Assembly (NCBI RefSeq): GCF_003034845.1
Contig: NZ_PZKC01000009.1
Location: forward strand, 98,703 to 162,702
Source of the DNA: Pseudothauera lacus
Lineage (GTDB): Bacteria > Pseudomonadota > Gammaproteobacteria > Burkholderiales > Rhodocyclaceae
Length of the DNA: 64,000 nt
Reading direction: 5' to 3'
Every line of letters begins with the position of its first letter. The first letter of the stretch is position 1. Shown here piece by piece: positions 28,114 through 37,598 of this stretch. The notes beneath the pieces are model-generated. The model ran no database searches. It was given only the letters and a program-made list of their open reading frames with translations, and was not told the DNA's origin. A program made the position numbers and the translations under genes.

Positions 28114-28836
28114 ATGAACCGCAGCCTCTTCTTCCCCGCCCTCGTCGTCGCCGCCGCCGTCGCCCTCGCCGGCTGGTGGGTCGGCCAGGGCATCGAACGT
28201 TTCCGCATGGCCGACCGCTCGGTGACCGTCAAGGGCCTGGCGGAGATGAACGTGGTCAGCGACTTCGCCGTGTGGACGGTAGGCTTCCGGCGTGCCGGCA
28301 ACGAGTTCGGCGAGGTCCAGCGCGCCCTCAGCGCCGACCGCGAACGCGTCGTCGCCTTCCTGCGCGAGACCGGCTTCAGCGACGAGGAACTGGAGGTGCG
28401 TGCCCTTCAGGTGCAGGACCTGTATGCCCGCGAATGGGGCTCCGGCAATGTCGCCCTGCGCTTCAACGGCCAGGGCCAGGTGGTGGTGCGCTCGGCGCGT
28501 GTCGATGCCGTCGCCGCCGCAGCGGCGGGCGTCGACCCGCTGATCGCCGCCGGCGTGCAGCTCTCCGGCGACGACGGCATGGGCGGCGCACCGCAGTTCC
28601 AGCTGCGCGGCTTCAACGATGTCAAGCCGCTGCTGCTCGCCGAGGCCACGGCCAACGCCCGCGAGCAGGCCGAGCGCTTCGCCGCCGACGCCGGCGCCGC
28701 CCTCGGCGCCCTGAAGAGCGCCAACCAGGGCGTGATCAGCGTCAGCGACGACGACGGCAGCGACTACGGCGGCAGCGGTCGCAGCATCGGCAAGCGCCTG
28801 CGCGTGGTCAGCACCTTCGAGTACTACCTGCGCTGA
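28114..28836 (+). CDS. SIMPL-domain protein (DUF541)
   Basis: Protein of 240 residues with an N-terminal membrane anchor or uncleaved signal (FFPALVVAAAVALAGWWVG) and one SIMPL/DUF541 domain facing the periplasm. Family cues are VTVKGLAEMNVVSDFAVW near residue 35 and the C-terminal LRVVSTFEYYLR. SIMPL proteins form multimeric rings and are linked to oxidative stress and outer membrane maintenance in some bacteria (BP26, YggE); the exact job is unknown. The ATG at 28114 was chosen; upstream codons in the frame do not encode family sequence. It converges on the efflux channel gene with 3 bases between the stops. Confidence 0.88.
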   Translation: MNRSLFFPALVVAAAVALAGWWVGQGIERFRMADRSVTVKGLAEMNVVSDFAVWTVGFRRAGNEFGEVQRALSADRERVVAFLRETGFSDEELEVRALQVQDLYAREWGSGNVALRFNGQGQVVVRSARVDAVAAAAAGVDPLIAAGVQLSGDDGMGGAPQFQLRGFNDVKPLLLAEATANAREQAERFAADAGAALGALKSANQGVISVSDDDGSDYGGSGRSIGKRLRVVSTFEYYLR

Positions 28837-28839
28837 CAC

Positions 28840-30237
28840 TTACTGCCACCCGCCACCCAGCACCTTGTAGGCGGTGACACGGCTGGAAGCCTCCGCGAGA
28901 CGGGCGGCGATGAGCTCCTGCTCGGCAGTGTAGTGGGTGCGCTGGGCGTCGAGGAGGACCAGGAAGCCATCCACGCCGGCCTCGTAGCGCGCCTCGGCGA
29001 GCTTCAGGCTCGCTGCGGCGGCCTCCGCCACCGCACTGCGCGCCGCCACCGTGGCCACCGCGCTGTCACGCTCGGCCAGCGCATCGGCGACCTCGCGGAA
29101 GGCCTGCTGGACGGCCTTCTCGTACTCGGCAACGGCGATGTCGCGGCGAACCTCGGCGAGATCGAGACTGGCAGCCAGGCGGCCAGCCTCGAAGATCGGC
29201 AGGGTCAACTGCGGCACGAAGCTCCACGCCCGCGAACCGCCTTCGAACAGGCCGCTCAGGCCCGCGCTGGCGCTGCCGCTGCTGGCGGTCAGGGTGATGC
29301 GCGGAAAGAAGGCTGCGCGCGCCGCGCCGATGTTGGCATTGGCGGCACGCAGGCGATGCTCGGCGGCACTGACGTCCGGACGGCTGGCGAGCACCTCCGC
29401 GGGCAGCCCGGCAGGCAATTCGGCCAACCGCGCGGCGTCGCCGTGCAGGTGCTGCGGCAGCCACTGCGCCGCCAGCGGACCTCCGGCCAGCACCTCCAGG
29501 GCGTTGCGGGCACGCGCCAGGCGCGCCGCGGAAGCGGCGAGGTCGGCGCGCGCACGCGCCAGCTCGCCCTCCGACTGGCGCAGCTCAAGGGCGCCGGCAA
29601 CACCGGCATCATGGCTGGCGCGGATCAGCCGCAGCGCGCTTTCACGGGTCTCCACGGTGTGCGCGGCGAGGGCATGGGTGTCGCCCTCGGCCGCCAGTTG
29701 CAGCCACGCCGCGGCGACTTCGGCAACCAGACTGATGCGCGCGCTGCGATGCGCCTGCTCGCTGGCGAGGTATTGCTCCAGCGCGGCGTCGCGCAGGCTG
29801 CGCACGCGGCCGAAGAAGTCCAGCTCCCAGGAGGTGATGCCGAGCGTTACCGCATACTGCCGCGAGACCATGGACTCGCCGCTGCTGTTGAGATCGCCCG
29901 GCACGCGCTGCGCATTCTGCGTCGCCCCCAGCGCCAGTGACGGCAGCTGGTCGGCACGCTGGATGCCGTACTGCGCACGCGCGGCCTCGATGTTGAGCGC
30001 GGCCACGCGCAGGTCGCGGTTGTGTTCGAGGGCGCGCTCGATGAGCGCCTGCAGGCGTTCATCGACATACAGCTCACGCCAGGCACTGTCAGCCGCCACG
30101 GTGTCGGCGGCAGCGCCAGCTGCAGGCCACGCCGCCGCTACCGGGGCGGCAGGGCGCTGGTAATCGGGCGCCAGCGTGGTGCAGGCGCTCAGGCCGGCGG
30201 CGGCAAGCGCCACGGCAAGGATACGGAGCCGGCTCAT
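28840..30237 (-). CDS. RND efflux outer membrane lipoprotein (OprM/NodT family)
   Basis: TolC-like outer membrane channel of 465 residues, trimeric and lipid-anchored. The signal peptide ends in the lipobox LSAC (Cys19), followed by [13 protein letters not shown], typical of OprM/NodT. Two outer membrane factor repeats follow with long helices rich in Ala, Glu and Arg. The gene is the last of the 34558-28840 operon: its ATG overlaps the pump's stop codon by 4 bases (30234-30237), giving coupled translation. It is the only outer membrane factor in the window, so it may also serve the pump at 22584-26896. Confidence 0.94.
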   Translation of the reverse strand: MSRLRILAVALAAAGLSACTTLAPDYQRPAAPVAAAWPAAGAAADTVAADSAWRELYVDERLQALIERALEHNRDLRVAALNIEAARAQYGIQRADQLPSLALGATQNAQRVPGDLNSSGESMVSRQYAVTLGITSWELDFFGRVRSLRDAALEQYLASEQAHRSARISLVAEVAAAWLQLAAEGDTHALAAHTVETRESALRLIRASHDAGVAGALELRQSEGELARARADLAASAARLARARNALEVLAGGPLAAQWLPQHLHGDAARLAELPAGLPAEVLASRPDVSAAEHRLRAANANIGAARAAFFPRITLTASSGSASAGLSGLFEGGSRAWSFVPQLTLPIFEAGRLAASLDLAEVRRDIAVAEYEKAVQQAFREVADALAERDSAVATVAARSAVAEAAAASLKLAEARYEAGVDGFLVLLDAQRTHYTAEQELIAARLAEASSRVTAYKVLGGGWQ

Positions 30238-33200
30238 TGACGGACCTCCTGCGGTTGCGCGGCACGCTCGTCGTCGGCCGGTTTGTCCTTGAAGAACCGC
30301 TTGATCAGCACGTAGAACAGCGGCACGAAGAAGATCCCCAGCAGGGTGCCGGCGATGGTGCCGCCGAGCACACCGGTGCCGATGGCGTTCTGGCTGCCGG
30401 AACCGGCGCCGGTGGCAATGGCCAGCGGCACCACACCGAAACCGAAGGCCAGCGAGGTCATGATGATCGGACGCAGGCGCATGCGCGCCGCTTCCAGGGT
30501 CGCCGACACCGCGTCACGGCCCTCGGCCATCAGCGCCTTGGCAAACTCGACGATGAGGATGGCGTTCTTCGACGCCAGGCCGATGGTGGCGAGCAGGCCG
30601 ACCTGGAAGTAGATGTCGTTGGGCAGCCCGCGTCCGGTCGCTGCGAGCACCGCGCCGAGCACGCCGAGCGGCACCACCAGCATCACCGCGAAGGGCACCG
30701 ACCAGCTCTCGTAGAGCGCTGCCAGGCAGAGGAAGATGACCAGGATGGAGAGCGCGTAGAGCGCCGGCGCCTGCGCACCCGAGCGCCGCTCCTCGTAGGA
30801 GGTGCCCGACCACGCGTAGCCGATGCCGGCCGGCAACTGGGCGATGATCTCCTCGATCGCCGTCATCGCTTCACCGGAGGACAGGCCCGCTGCGGCCTGC
30901 CCCTGCACCTCGACCGAGGGCTGGCCGTTGAAGCGTTCCAGGCGCGGCGAGCCATAGGTCCATTGCGCGGTGGTGAAGGACGAGAACGGCACCATCCGCC
31001 CCTGCGCGTTGCGCACGTACCACTTGTCGAGATCCTCCGGCGTCATGCGCGCATGGGCATCGGCCTGCACATAGACCTTCTTGATGCGGCCGCGGTCAAT
31101 GAAGTCATTGATGTAGCTGCCACCCCAGGCGGTGGCCAGGGTGTCATTGATGTCGGCCACGCTGACGCCCAGCGCGCCGGCCTTGGCGTGGTCGATGAGC
31201 AGCTCGAACTCCGGCATGTCCTCCTGGCCATTGGGGCGTACGCCGACCAGGCGCGGGTCCTGTGCGGCCATGCCGAGAAGCTGGTTGCGCGCGCCGACCA
31301 GGGCCTCGTGGCCGAGCCCCGCGCGGTCCTGCAGCTGCACGGTGAAGCCGCTGGAGGTGCCCAGTTCGAGCACCGCCGGGGGCACGAAGGCAAACACCAT
31401 CGCCTCGCGGATCTGCGCAAAGGCGCCCATCGCGCGACCGGCCACCTCCTGCACCTTCATGCCAGGGCCGCGCCGTTCGCTCCAGTCACGCAGATTGACG
31501 AAGCCGATGCCCATGTGCTGGCCGCTGCCGCCGAAGGAGAAGCCGGCGACGGTGAAGATGGAACGCACGGTATCGCGCTCGTTCTCGAGAAAGTGCTGCT
31601 CGACCTTCTTCAGCACCTCAAGGGTACGCTCCTGGGTGGCCCCGGCGGGCAGCATGACCTGGTTGAACATCACCCCCTGGTCCTCGTCGGGCAGGTAGGA
31701 GGAAGGCATGCGCATCATCAGCAGCGCGAGCACCGCGACGATGACGAGGTAGATCACCGCAAAGCGCCCGCTGCGACGCAGGATGACGCCGACGGCGGAT
31801 TCGTAGCGCCGCGTGCCGTTGCTGAACTTGGTGTTGAACCAGTGGAAGAAACGCCCGAAGAGACCGCCTTCACCGGGTTCGTGGCCCTTGTGCACCGGCT
31901 TCAGCATGGTGGCGCACAGTGCCGGGGTGAAGATGATCGCCACCAGCACGGAGAGCGCCATCGCCGAGACGATGGTGATCGAGAACTGGCGGTAGATGAC
32001 CCCGGTGGAGCCACCGAAGAAGGCCATCGGCACGAACACCGCGGAGAGCACCAGGCCGATGCCGACCAGTGCGCTGGTGATCTGGTCCATCGAGCGCCGG
32101 GTGGCTTCCTTGGGCGGCAAGCCTTCCTCGCTCATCACCCGCTCGACGTTCTCCACCACGACGATGGCGTCGTCCACCAGCAGACCGATGGCGAGCACGA
32201 TGCCGAACATGGTCAGCGTGTTGATGGAGAAGCCGAAGGCCGCCATGATGCCGAAGGTGCCCAACAGAACCACCGGAATGGCGATGGTGGGGATCAGCGT
32301 GGCACGGAAGTTCTGCAGGAAGAGGTACATCACCAGGAACACCAGGATCACCGCCTCGACCAGGGTCTGCACCACCGACTGGATGGACAGACGCACGAAG
32401 GGCGTGGTGTCGTAGGGGATCACCACCTCCACCCCCTGCGGGAAATAGCGCTGCATGTCGGCGAGGGCGGCGCGTACGGCGTCCGCCGTCTCCAGCGCAT
32501 TGGCCCCCGAGGCCAGGCGGATGCCGACGCCGGCCGCGGGCTGGCCGTTGTAGCGCGCCACGGTGCCGTAGTTCTCGGCGCCGATCTCGACGCGGGCAAC
32601 GTCCTTCAGACGCACTTCGCCGCCCTGCGTGCTGCTGCGCAGCAGGATCTGCTCGAATTCGGCGACCGTCTGCAGGCGGCTCTGCGCGGTGATGGTAGCC
32701 GTGAAGCCCTGCCCCGGCAGCGCCGGGGTGCCGCCCAGCTGACCTGCGGAGACCTGCGCGTTCTGCGCCGTGATGGCATTGCGCACGTCACCCGGGGTCA
32801 GCCGGTAGTTGACCAGCGCGGCTGGATCGAGCCAGACGCGCATGGCGTACTGCGAGCCGAACACGGTGACCTCGCCTACCCCGGTGACCCGCGACAGCGG
32901 GTCCTGCACCGTGGAGGCAACGAAGTCGGAGAGGTCGTACTGGTTCTGACTGCCGTCGGCGGACACGAAGCCGACCACCATGAGGAAGTTGCGCGCCGAC
33001 TTGGCGACCTGCACGCCCTGCTGCTGCACGGCCTGCGGCAGCAGCGGGAGCGCCAGCTGCAGCTTGTTCTGCACCTGCAGCTGGGCGGTATCGGGGTCGA
33101 CGTCGGCATCGAAGGTCAGCGTGATCGACGCGTTGCCGTACGAATCGCTGGTCGAGTTCATGTACAGCAGCCCATCGAGACCGGTGAGCTTCTGCTCGAT

Positions 33201-33392
33201 GACCTGGGTGACGGAATCCTCCACCGCCTTCGCCGAGGCCCCCGGGTAACTGGCGTTGATGACGATCGCCGGCGGGGCGATGGGGGGATACTGCGACACC
33301 GGCAGGGTGAGGATGGACAAGGCCCCCGCCAGCATGATGACGATGGCGATGACCCACGCGAAGATGGGGCGGTCAATGAAGAAGCGAGCCAT
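30234..33392 (-). CDS. RND multidrug efflux permease (AcrB/MexB type, HAE1)
   Basis: Hydrophobe/amphiphile efflux pump of 1052 residues. The start [30 protein letters not shown], the TM4 pair in [18 protein letters not shown] and [17 protein letters not shown] in the second half are hallmark AcrB/MexB blocks. A TTG five codons upstream is open in frame, but the ATG at 33392 gives the universal N-terminus. It has adaptor (33404) and channel (28840) genes on either side in one operon. The likely substrates are hydrophobic drugs, solvents or bile-like detergents; the actual range cannot be read from the sequence. Confidence 0.96.
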   Translation of the reverse strand: MARFFIDRPIFAWVIAIVIMLAGALSILTLPVSQYPPIAPPAIVINASYPGASAKAVEDSVTQVIEQKLTGLDGLLYMNSTSDSYGNASITLTFDADVDPDTAQLQVQNKLQLALPLLPQAVQQQGVQVAKSARNFLMVVGFVSADGSQNQYDLSDFVASTVQDPLSRVTGVGEVTVFGSQYAMRVWLDPAALVNYRLTPGDVRNAITAQNAQVSAGQLGGTPALPGQGFTATITAQSRLQTVAEFEQILLRSSTQGGEVRLKDVARVEIGAENYGTVARYNGQPAAGVGIRLASGANALETADAVRAALADMQRYFPQGVEVVIPYDTTPFVRLSIQSVVQTLVEAVILVFLVMYLFLQNFRATLIPTIAIPVVLLGTFGIMAAFGFSINTLTMFGIVLAIGLLVDDAIVVVENVERVMSEEGLPPKEATRRSMDQITSALVGIGLVLSAVFVPMAFFGGSTGVIYRQFSITIVSAMALSVLVAIIFTPALCATMLKPVHKGHEPGEGGLFGRFFHWFNTKFSNGTRRYESAVGVILRRSGRFAVIYLVIVAVLALLMMRMPSSYLPDEDQGVMFNQVMLPAGATQERTLEVLKKVEQHFLENERDTVRSIFTVAGFSFGGSGQHMGIGFVNLRDWSERRGPGMKVQEVAGRAMGAFAQIREAMVFAFVPPAVLELGTSSGFTVQLQDRAGLGHEALVGARNQLLGMAAQDPRLVGVRPNGQEDMPEFELLIDHAKAGALGVSVADINDTLATAWGGSYINDFIDRGRIKKVYVQADAHARMTPEDLDKWYVRNAQGRMVPFSSFTTAQWTYGSPRLERFNGQPSVEVQGQAAAGLSSGEAMTAIEEIIAQLPAGIGYAWSGTSYEERRSGAQAPALYALSILVIFLCLAALYESWSVPFAVMLVVPLGVLGAVLAATGRGLPNDIYFQVGLLATIGLASKNAILIVEFAKALMAEGRDAVSATLEAARMRLRPIIMTSLAFGFGVVPLAIATGAGSGSQNAIGTGVLGGTIAGTLLGIFFVPLFYVLIKRFFKDKPADDERAAQPQEVRQ

Positions 33393-33403
33393 GTCTGTGC
33401 CCC

Positions 33404-34558
33404 TCAACCGGCCGCGCCGGCGGGCGCCACGCTCACGGGCGCGCCGGGGCGGACGAACTGCAGCCCTTCGACGATCACCCGCTCGCCCGCGGCGAGGCCC
33501 TCGCTGACCACCCAGCGGTCACCGAGCGAGCGCTCGGCCTTCACCACCCGCGCCTCGACGACGTTCTCGGCATTGACCACCATCACCGTGGCGTTGCCCC
33601 GGGGGTCGCGCCCCAACGCCGCATGCGGCACCAGCACCGCATCGTGCTTGATCCCCTGCTCGATGCGCGCACGCACGTACATGCCGGGAAGCAGCTCGCC
33701 GGCCGGATTGGGGAACTGCGCACGCAGGGTGACACTGCCGGTGCCCTCGTCCACCGACACTTCGGCAAAGGCCAGGGTGCCGGCAGCGGCATACTCGCTG
33801 CCATCTTCGAGCAGCAGGCGCACCGGCAGCGCCGCGGCGCCATCGCGCTGCACGCGTCCGGATTCGATCTCGCGGCGCAGGCGCAGCAACTCGGCGCTCG
33901 ACTGGGTGAGATCGACGTAGATCGGGTCAAGCTGACGCACCGTTACCAGCGCCTCGGCCTGGTTGGCGGTGACCAGCGCCCCCGGGGTCACCGCGGAGCG
34001 CCCGGCACGCCCGCCAATGGGCGCGCTGACACGGGTGTAGGCAAGGTCCACGCGGGCCTTGTCGAGCGCTGCGCGCGCCGCGGCGACTTCCGCCTCGGCA
34101 AGCTTGTAGGCCGCCTGGGCCTCGTCGTTGGCCTGCTTGCTGACCGCCTCGATGCCCACCAGTCCGGCATAGCGCTCGGCCTTCAGGCGCGCGGCGTAGA
34201 GACTGGCTTCCGCACGGGCCAGTCCGGCCGCGGCGCTGTCATAGGCAGCCTGGTAGGTGGCCGGATCGATCTGGTAGAGCAGCTCGCCGGCCTTGACCTC
34301 GGCGCCTTCACGGAAGGCGCGCTGCTTGACGATGCCGCCGACCTGCGGACGGACCTCGGCAACCTGGTATGCCACCGTGCGCCCCGGCAGCTCCATCACC
34401 AGCGGCACCGCACCGGCCTGCACCTCATGCACCGCCACCAGCGGTGCGGCGCCGGCGTTCGCCTGCGGAGGGGTCTCCTTGCCGCACGCGGCGAGACCGC
34501 CGGCAAGGACGAGCACCAGGACAAGGGCCGCTGGCCGCCGGCTGTGATTGATCTGCAT
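33404..34558 (-). CDS. RND efflux periplasmic adaptor lipoprotein (AcrA/MexA type)
   Basis: Membrane fusion lipoprotein of 384 residues. The signal peptide ends in lipobox LAAC with Cys25. The lipoyl domain shows [20 protein letters not shown]; a coiled-coil hairpin spans about 105-165; [21 protein letters not shown] and the C-terminal membrane-proximal domain [17 protein letters not shown] follow. It leads the operon adaptor-pump-channel, 11 bases before the pump ATG. Control by the divergent TetR gene at 34736 is likely, with a clustered palindrome in between. Confidence 0.95.
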   Translation of the reverse strand: MQINHSRRPAALVLVLVLAGGLAACGKETPPQANAGAAPLVAVHEVQAGAVPLVMELPGRTVAYQVAEVRPQVGGIVKQRAFREGAEVKAGELLYQIDPATYQAAYDSAAAGLARAEASLYAARLKAERYAGLVGIEAVSKQANDEAQAAYKLAEAEVAAARAALDKARVDLAYTRVSAPIGGRAGRSAVTPGALVTANQAEALVTVRQLDPIYVDLTQSSAELLRLRREIESGRVQRDGAAALPVRLLLEDGSEYAAAGTLAFAEVSVDEGTGSVTLRAQFPNPAGELLPGMYVRARIEQGIKHDAVLVPHAALGRDPRGNATVMVVNAENVVEARVVKAERSLGDRWVVSEGLAAGERVIVEGLQFVRPGAPVSVAPAGAAG

Positions 34559-34637
34559 CGGGAAAACCTCTCGCGAATGGGTGACCGGCTGACGCGGGCT
34601 CGTGGCCCGAGCGCAGCCGGTCGATGGCTTGTATGGG

Positions 34638-34671
34638 TAGAACGTTCGTTCTAGTTCGAACGCTCATTCTA
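34638..34671. promoter_or_regulatory. Clustered palindromic operator between efflux operon and tetR
   Basis: In the 177-base divergent gap, 34638-34653 is a perfect inverted repeat with 7-base arms TAGAACG and CGTTCTA around TT. It is followed by a palindromic GTTCGAAC (34654-34661 region) and then CG-CT-CATTCTA, giving a second, imperfect site ending at 34671. The layout suits two TetR-family dimers bound side by side. Recognition by the adjacent TetR protein is inferred from position. Confidence 0.65.
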
Positions 34672-34735
34672 TGTTACGCTCAGGCATCCCGCAAGCTCAA
34701 AAACCCGCTTCCTTCTCGCTTCACGGAACCCATCG

Positions 34736-35371
34736 ATGAATGCCGCCTGTAACAGCCCCGAATCGTCACGCAGCGAAGCCCGACGTGCGCAGATCCTCGG
34801 TGCTGCGCGCGACTGTTTCCGCCGCCATGGCTTCCACGGCGCCAGCATTTCGCAGATCTGCCGTCAGGCCGGCATGAGCGCCGGACACATCTATCACTAC
34901 TTCGACAACAAGGAGGCGATCATCGCCGCGATTGTCGAACAGGATCTCAGCCGCCTGCTCACCATGACCGCGGAATTGCGCGCCGCCGAGGACATCGAGC
35001 AGACCCTGGCGCAGTGCGCGGCCGAGGGCGTGCATGAGAACCTCGACCCCGACACCGCCGCGCTGAGGCTGGAGATCGTCGCCGAGGGCTCGCGCAACCC
35101 GCGCGTCGCAGAGATCGTCCGCGATGCCGAACGCTGCTGCCACGACAGCATGGTGGTCACCGTACGCGAGATGCGCCGCAGCCTCGGTCTCGACACCGAC
35201 GAAGCCTGGATAGAGGGTCTGGTGGAGTTCTTCGCCACCCTCTACGACGGCCTGCTGGTGCGCTCGGTGCGCAATCCCGGCGAACCCAGCGCGGCGCTCC
35301 TCGCGCTGTTCTCGAAGGTCATCCTCGACCTCGTCAAGACGCCTTCGCCGCTGGGCCCCGGGAAACCCTGA
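34736..35371 (+). CDS. TetR/AcrR-family transcriptional regulator
   Basis: Repressor of 211 residues. The helix-turn-helix spans about residues 20-65 with FHGASISQICRQAGMSAGHIYHYFDNKEAI, here quoted only by position 32-61 for the second half; GHIYHYFDNKEAI is the family signature. The ligand-binding domain has the TetR_C-like LRLEIVAEGSRNPRV region. It is divergent from the RND efflux operon and is probably its local repressor, released by a pump substrate. Its stop codon TGA forms the first bases of a large inverted repeat (35369-35421). Confidence 0.93.
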   Translation: MNAACNSPESSRSEARRAQILGAARDCFRRHGFHGASISQICRQAGMSAGHIYHYFDNKEAIIAAIVEQDLSRLLTMTAELRAAEDIEQTLAQCAAEGVHENLDPDTAALRLEIVAEGSRNPRVAEIVRDAERCCHDSMVVTVREMRRSLGLDTDEAWIEGLVEFFATLYDGLLVRSVRNPGEPSAALLALFSKVILDLVKTPSPLGPGKP

Positions 35372-35421
35372 GGGGGTGTACCCGCATGCGGGACAGGTAA
35401 CACCCGCACCGCACCCCCTCA
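35369..35421. repeat. Nested inverted repeat after tetR
   Basis: Arms TGAGGGGGTG (35369-35378) and CACCCCCTCA (35412-35421) are perfect 10-base complements that include the tetR stop codon. Inside lies a second perfect palindrome CCCGCATGCGGG (35381-35392). No T-run follows, so it is not a textbook rho-independent terminator; it may still end tetR transcription or act in the leader of the next gene. Confidence 0.7.
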
Positions 35422-35486
35422 ATGAAGCATAACCCCAGCAGTGCTAAGGGTTTTCCCGCCATTGGGGAATGTGGCGACAAGTACCC

Positions 35487-35500
35487 TTGACCCGGATCAA
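35487..35500 (+). promoter_or_regulatory. FNR/CRP-family box upstream of TonB-dependent receptor
   Basis: TTGAC-CCGG-ATCAA differs from the FNR/ANR/DNR consensus TTGAT-N4-ATCAA by one base. It ends 46 bases before the chosen receptor ATG. If it activates at the usual -41.5 position, transcription would start very near the ATG, which favours the downstream start codon at 35547. Oxygen or nitrogen-oxide control is an inference. Confidence 0.55.
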
Positions 35501-35546
35501 GGAGCGTGCAAAGCTGGCTTCCGAACAGGATCAGCCGCCTCCCGCA

Positions 35547-37583
35547 ATGCCTCCGCCCACACCCTGCCGCCACATCCGCCCCGCCCTGCCACCGGCAGTA
35601 GCCGCGCTCGTCGGCATCACCGTAGCCGGCCCCGCCCCGGCCAGCGACGACCTGTTCTTCAGCGAGCTGCCCATCGTCGCCTCGGTCAGCCGCCTGCCGC
35701 AGCGCCTCGCCGACGCCCCCAGCGCGGTGACGGTGATCGACCGCGCCACCATCCGCGCCTCCGGCGCGCGCGCCCTCAGCGACGTGTTCCGCCTTGTGCC
35801 CGGCTTCCAGACCTTTGCGGGCAGCGACAAACCCGTCGCGGTGCACTACCACGGCATCACCGACCAGGATTACGCCGCGCGCACCCAGGTCCTCATCGAT
35901 GGCCGCTCACTGCACTCGCCGCTGTTCTCCAGCGGCATGAACTGGGAGCTGGTGCCGGTGGCGCTGGAGGACATCGAGCGCATCGAGGTGGTGCGCGGCT
36001 CCAACACCACGGCCTACGGCACCAATGCCTTCCTCGGCGTCATCAATATCGTCACCCGCGAACCGGCACTGGTGCGCGGGCTGTCGCTGGCCGCCAGCAA
36101 CGGCAACCAGGGCGTGCGCGACCACACGCTGCGCACCGGCGGGGCGCTGGGCGAAGCAGGTAACTTCCGCCTCACGCTTCAGGAAAGACGTGACGACGGT
36201 CTCGATCACCGTCTGGACCCTCACCCGGTCGGAGCAAACTGGCGCACCTCAAACCGCACGCGCACGCTGGATGTGCGCAGCGATTTCCAGCTTGGTCAGC
36301 ATGACTATCTGGAGTTCAGCTTTGGCCGTGCCGAAAGTCGCCAGCTTACCGGCAGGGTTATCCGTGCCTCGGGAGCCCCGGAGGCGGACAACCCCCTGCG
36401 CAATCTTGACCAGGCGTCTACCTGGCTTCAGGCGCGCTGGCTGCACAGCTACGCCGACTTCGCGGACTTTGCTCTACGCTATACCTATAGTGCGGATACG
36501 CTCGACAACAGCTTTGTGCATCCAACCCTGGGCAAGACCAACCCCTATGGCGGCCGCGGCACACGCCACGAGATCGAGGCCCTGCACACCTTCCTGCCTT
36601 CCGCGAACACCCGCCTGGCTTGGGGTGCAAGCTGGCGCCGTGACACTTACGATTCGAGCACCATGCTCTATGGCATGGGCAAGGTCACGCGCAACATCGG
36701 CCGTGTCTTTGCCAATGGTGACTGGCGGCCGACGCACTGGCTGACGCTCAATGCCGGACTGTCAGAAGAGTACGACTCAATCGCCGGCTCCCACTTCGCC
36801 CCGCGCGCCAGCATCAACCTGCACATTGATCAGGAGAACACCCTGCGCCTGGGCTACGCCCGCGCCTGGCGCACGCCCAGCACGCTCGACTACAAGGCCT
36901 ATCAGCGTGCAACCCCCGCAACGATGGAATGGGTGGGCAACCCCGATCTTCCAGCAGAGCGGCTGAAAAGCGTCGAAGTCGGCTATCTCGGTGACTGGCG
37001 TGCATGGCGCATGAGCCTGGACGTGCGCCATTTCCGCGAGCAGGTCTTCGACCGCCAGATCATGCGCATTCGCCCCTCGGCCGTGCCGGGATATACCGTC
37101 CAGAACGTTCATGACCTTGAGCTGCGCGGGTACGAGTTTCAGTGGAAGTGGCAACCATTCGACGGCACCCGCCTGCAGTTCAATCATGCCAGCATACGTA
37201 TCGACGCGATGCTGAGCCCGGTCGGGCAATGGCTGGCCGTCGCGCCCGGAAACAACTTCAGCGGCCGGGTGGCCCAATACAACGAACTGTCGGAGAACTC
37301 TGCACCCCGGCGGTCTAGCTCATTGCTATGGATGCAGGCCCTTCCCGGCGGATTTGACTTCTCCGTGGCTTACTACCGCGTTCGCGAGATCAAATGGACT
37401 CGCAACACCGATGCCGAACCTTATAACCGCACTGACGCACGGGTCGCCTACACGTTCCGGAATGGCGCACGGCGCGGCGAGCTCGCCTACACCATGCAGT
37501 CCATCGACGGCCGTCATGCCGAAGAGCGCATGGAGCGCATCGTCGAGCGCCGCCACTGGGTTACCCTCAGCCTGGACCTCTGA
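35547..37583 (+). CDS. TonB-dependent outer membrane receptor
   Basis: Outer membrane beta-barrel receptor of 678 residues that imports or senses a scarce ligand with TonB energy. From the ATG at 35547 the signal peptide runs to about PAPAS (residue 32). The plug domain follows: LADAPSAVTVIDRATIRASG, a DVFRLVPGFQTF block, and the ERIEVVRGSNTTAYGTNAFLGVINI motif region near residue 150. The barrel fills the rest and ends in HWVTLSLDL, with a terminal Leu in place of Phe. A longer start at 35469 would overlap the FNR-like box. The barrel DNA is less GC-rich than the plug. The ligand is unknown; the next two genes form a likely operon with it. Confidence 0.88.
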   Translation: MPPPTPCRHIRPALPPAVAALVGITVAGPAPASDDLFFSELPIVASVSRLPQRLADAPSAVTVIDRATIRASGARALSDVFRLVPGFQTFAGSDKPVAVHYHGITDQDYAARTQVLIDGRSLHSPLFSSGMNWELVPVALEDIERIEVVRGSNTTAYGTNAFLGVINIVTREPALVRGLSLAASNGNQGVRDHTLRTGGALGEAGNFRLTLQERRDDGLDHRLDPHPVGANWRTSNRTRTLDVRSDFQLGQHDYLEFSFGRAESRQLTGRVIRASGAPEADNPLRNLDQASTWLQARWLHSYADFADFALRYTYSADTLDNSFVHPTLGKTNPYGGRGTRHEIEALHTFLPSANTRLAWGASWRRDTYDSSTMLYGMGKVTRNIGRVFANGDWRPTHWLTLNAGLSEEYDSIAGSHFAPRASINLHIDQENTLRLGYARAWRTPSTLDYKAYQRATPATMEWVGNPDLPAERLKSVEVGYLGDWRAWRMSLDVRHFREQVFDRQIMRIRPSAVPGYTVQNVHDLELRGYEFQWKWQPFDGTRLQFNHASIRIDAMLSPVGQWLAVAPGNNFSGRVAQYNELSENSAPRRSSSLLWMQALPGGFDFSVAYYRVREIKWTRNTDAEPYNRTDARVAYTFRNGARRGELAYTMQSIDGRHAEERMERIVERRHWVTLSLDL

Positions 37584-37598
37584 GTCCGGGCGCCATCG

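Noticed and set aside
30237..33920. 1227-codon plus-strand open frame opposite the AcrB-type pump and adaptor
   Set aside because: Rich in His, Asp, Gln and Gly with no domain, a mirror of the pump's codons; the minus strand encodes recognisable proteins.
35372..35546. Cobalamin riboswitch before the TonB-dependent receptor
   Set aside because: No B12 box was found and the space is short; only inverted repeats and an FNR-like box are seen.
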